From NCBI GenBank assembly GCA_013396755.1, contig VWZF01002590.1, forward strand, positions 471,272 to 535,271: a stretch of 64,000 nucleotides of DNA, given 5' to 3'. The stretch is from Sclerurus mexicanus (Eukaryota > Chordata > Aves > Passeriformes > Furnariidae). A program made the translations under genes and the position numbers. Below, one piece after another: positions 61,721 to 64,000 of this stretch; within the stretch, counting starts at the first letter, position 1; each line of letters opens with the position of its first letter. The notes under the pieces were generated by a model, which was not told where the DNA came from, did not search any database, and worked only from the letters and a program-made list of their open reading frames with translations.

Positions 61721-63389
61721 CACGCACTTCTATCCCCTAAGCAGCTGGCAGCCACTGCTGCACAAGACATGGCCAGAGAGGAGCTGCTCTATCTCTGCGG
61801 TGAGAAGCCAGCTCATTGCAGGCCAACAGCCAGCTCCAACTGTCCAAGTGTGAAGTTCCTATGATCACAGATCATCTGGGATGCCTTTCCTCTCAAAACC
61901 AGGTGACTCGGAGCCAAATTCTTTAATCTCAAAGGCACTAAAGGCTTGATAGCTCTGAGTAGCCTTTGGGGAAAGTCACTGTGACAGTATTTCCACTTCA
62001 GCAGTACACGTCTTCACAAAAAGCCTTAAAAAGAAAAAAAAGAAAATCAAGTACTAACAATTAAACCTTTTCTATTCAACAGGAGTTGCCAACTGCTGAA
62101 CGTGGTTAACTGCAAGCACAGACAATGATAATTTACACTCACTGTCATTCTGGAGGCTAACTTCATTTTCAAAATTGCAAGTATAGGCATGGATAAGCTA
62201 TGATCAGCATGCTTCAATCAGATCCAACACCAGCCAAGCCTTTGCAAGCAGTGGGAGCCTTCCAAGCAGAGAGAAGGCACTAACGGGGTCCACGACCACG
62301 GTCCAAAGACTAGCTGAATACCTTTGGCACCTCTTAAGCCTCTTCAAGGAGCCCTTTGAGAATTAATTTGCCTTCTCTTACGTGAAAGAGAATCAAGGGC
62401 TCAATTTACCTGCCAACACAACACACCCAGAACTGGGGTGGATGAACAGTTAGCTGAAGTACCAGAATTGCCACATTTGGTATTAAAAAAGAGACCTGGA
62501 CTGTTCACAGCTGTAGGGGTAATTCAGACAGTCTAAATGTCAGATTTAAACTTAGTTTTAAGCCAGGCTGAACAGAATACAGTTTGGTAAATTTCTAGAT
62601 AGCTGATGCCCAGAATATCTGACAGAGCTTCCTGAGGCATATGACATTGCACTAGGGGGCTTGGTTCAATGGATTTGGAGAGTACTTGGATTTAATCACT
62701 CCCTGTCAATATCACTACCTACAGGTATTTCTGTGATCACCAGCACAGATTACAGCAGGTGAAAAATATGCCTTAACCTAAACCTAAGGCAATTCATCTG
62801 CAAGCAAGACAATCCATGTATGTTAAATTATGAAGATTACTAAAGAGAAGTGTTAGACCAATATTTTCAAGTGAGAACAAGGTGCCTTAAGTGAAAGACA
62901 TGTAAAAATCTAAATTCAAGTGCTAGAGCACACTCGTGAATAATTATGTTTCCTTGAGCACATATTACGTCTTTCCACCATTAAGATAACCCACAGTAGT
63001 CTGAATTAACTGGTGAATCTGATCTGAATGCTTTCTAAAATGATTTACTGTGTGGCCTCCACACATTCACATGGAGCTTGAAAACCTCAGTCAGGTCTGC
63101 TTATAGACTAAAACAATTATTCAAATAAACTCTGTATAGTATTTTGTAGAGTATGTTTCAACTTCAACTCTCCCCATGGCATAGGAAGGGCTGCATAATA
63201 TTTTAATTATTTTCTTCCACAAGACAGGAAGCTCATTGAGATTTTACAACCAAATATGCTTAGTTGGCTTTTTTGCTCAATACAGCCCTTAGCCTGCAGG
63301 TTGCATGTAGTGCTAAAACAAATAAAGATCACAGAAGTCAGAAGTGCCTATTATGTCAATAAAATCTAAATCCCTAGTAATGCAGTAAT

Positions 63390-63540
63390 TGTTCCATGCA
63401 GCATGTTTTCTAATGCTTTGTCTGGTCTTGTTTTAAACAATGGGGCTACCATTACTTTTCTCGGACTATTTATGGTCTGGAACAATCCAACAGTTTTCCC
63501 TGATCTTTAACTAAAGCTTCCACCTTTTATGCCAGTCCAA
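63390..63540 (-). mobile_element. Decayed LINE (CR1/L3-like) 3'-end fragment
   Basis: The plus strand reads TCTGGTCTTGTTTTAAACAA, TGGGGCTACCATTACTTTTC, then CAACAGTTTTCCCTGATCTT. This follows the antisense of the CR1/L3 3' end as I know it (…AGTTTTAAATGTCTCAAGTGATGGGGCTTCCACC… then …GTTAGAAAATTTTTCCTGATATTTA…). The element is therefore on the minus strand, the same strand as MARK3. It is strongly degraded. Confidence 0.45.
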
Positions 63541-64000
63541 AACATAAGAAGCCCGTGCAAAAAAAAAAAAACAAAAACCAAAAAAACCAAAAAGCCCCAG
63601 AAAAGCCTCCTCTGTCAAGCTTTGCATCTGTCTTGTAAAGAATATCACACAGTCTTTACAGAAAGCTGAACGCAAAGTTCACTGATCTACTCATTTTAGA
63701 CTACAGTGAGTGACAACTCCCTTCTGTTTATCATTTGGGGACATGTCAGCCTATGCAGAAAAAATGGTTAGACAGGAAACACCAGGATCAAGTTTTAACT
63801 TAGAAGAAATACAGTTCCCATCTGCAGAAAGAGAGTCTCCTACCGAGTTTCGTTTGTGGCTATATGCTCATGTGGTTGGACTGTTTTTTCTTTCTTCCTT
63901 TAGCATTCCACCTTTGTGATTGTTAATACACTGTCTGATTTAATCTTGTAAATAGAGTGTCAATTGCTAAACCTTGGCTTTGTCAAGGTAAAAAAAAAGG

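Larger units (their letters stand above)
52038..64000 (-). other. MARK3: MARK3 intron 1, 3' portion (first exon beyond window)
   Basis: Nearly 12 kb upstream of exon 2. I searched for the short first coding exon (start of the form MSTRTPLPTVNERDTEN in mammals) and found no match, and there is no CpG-island-like promoter sequence. The region therefore appears to be intronic, with a LINE 3'-end-like fragment near 63400-63540, a TA/CA run at 59198-59216 and a pyrimidine-rich stretch at 61330-61720. Confidence 0.75.

Overview
The window is vertebrate nuclear DNA, most likely from a bird. It is AT-rich and intron-dominated, with GT-AG spliced exons. I recognise no Alu- or L1-like repeats and see only decayed fragments resembling CR1/L3-type LINEs. 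The species itself is inferred, not read directly.

One protein-coding gene accounts for all the coding sequence I can support: MARK3 (microtubule affinity-regulating kinase 3, also C-TAK1 or Par-1A), on the minus strand. I could place 18 coding exons with exact splice boundaries between 52037 and 4545. They start at the second coding exon (HTSHGDG...) and end at the stop codon after ...KIANELKL. The phases fit throughout. The 15 exons I treat as core give 712 codons plus a stop. Adding the 17-codon first exon known from mammalian MARK3, which is not in this window, gives 729 residues. Adding the 27-nt and 45-nt cassettes gives 753 residues. Both totals match mammalian isoform lengths as I recall them.

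Layout from high to low coordinates, which is the direction of transcription. 64000-52038: 3' part of a first intron of at least 12 kb, with no promoter or CpG-island-like sequence, so the first exon lies beyond the window. 52037-28497: exons for the N-lobe, catalytic loop, DFG and activation loop, C-lobe and the linker to the UBA domain. 28245-28133: rest of the UBA domain. 27363-13893: long serine-rich spacer, including a 165-nt in-frame exon (14879-15043) that resembles the SLTEM...RHQKSMS segment of the paralogue MARK1. 11601-6961: the two small cassettes, 27 nt and 45 nt. 4890-4545: KA1 domain and stop. 4544 to about 3590: probable 3' UTR with a polyadenylation signal at 3614-3619. Below that is apparently intergenic sequence. 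In mammals the next gene here is CKB, but I see no CKB coding sequence.

The non-exonic sequence holds fragments resembling LINEs, short simple repeats, two short inverted repeats, a diverged direct repeat about 1.1 kb apart in one intron, and one ambiguous base (22683). No tRNA, rRNA, CRISPR, prokaryotic operon or clearly new biological system was found. The most interesting observations concern alternative splicing of MARK3.
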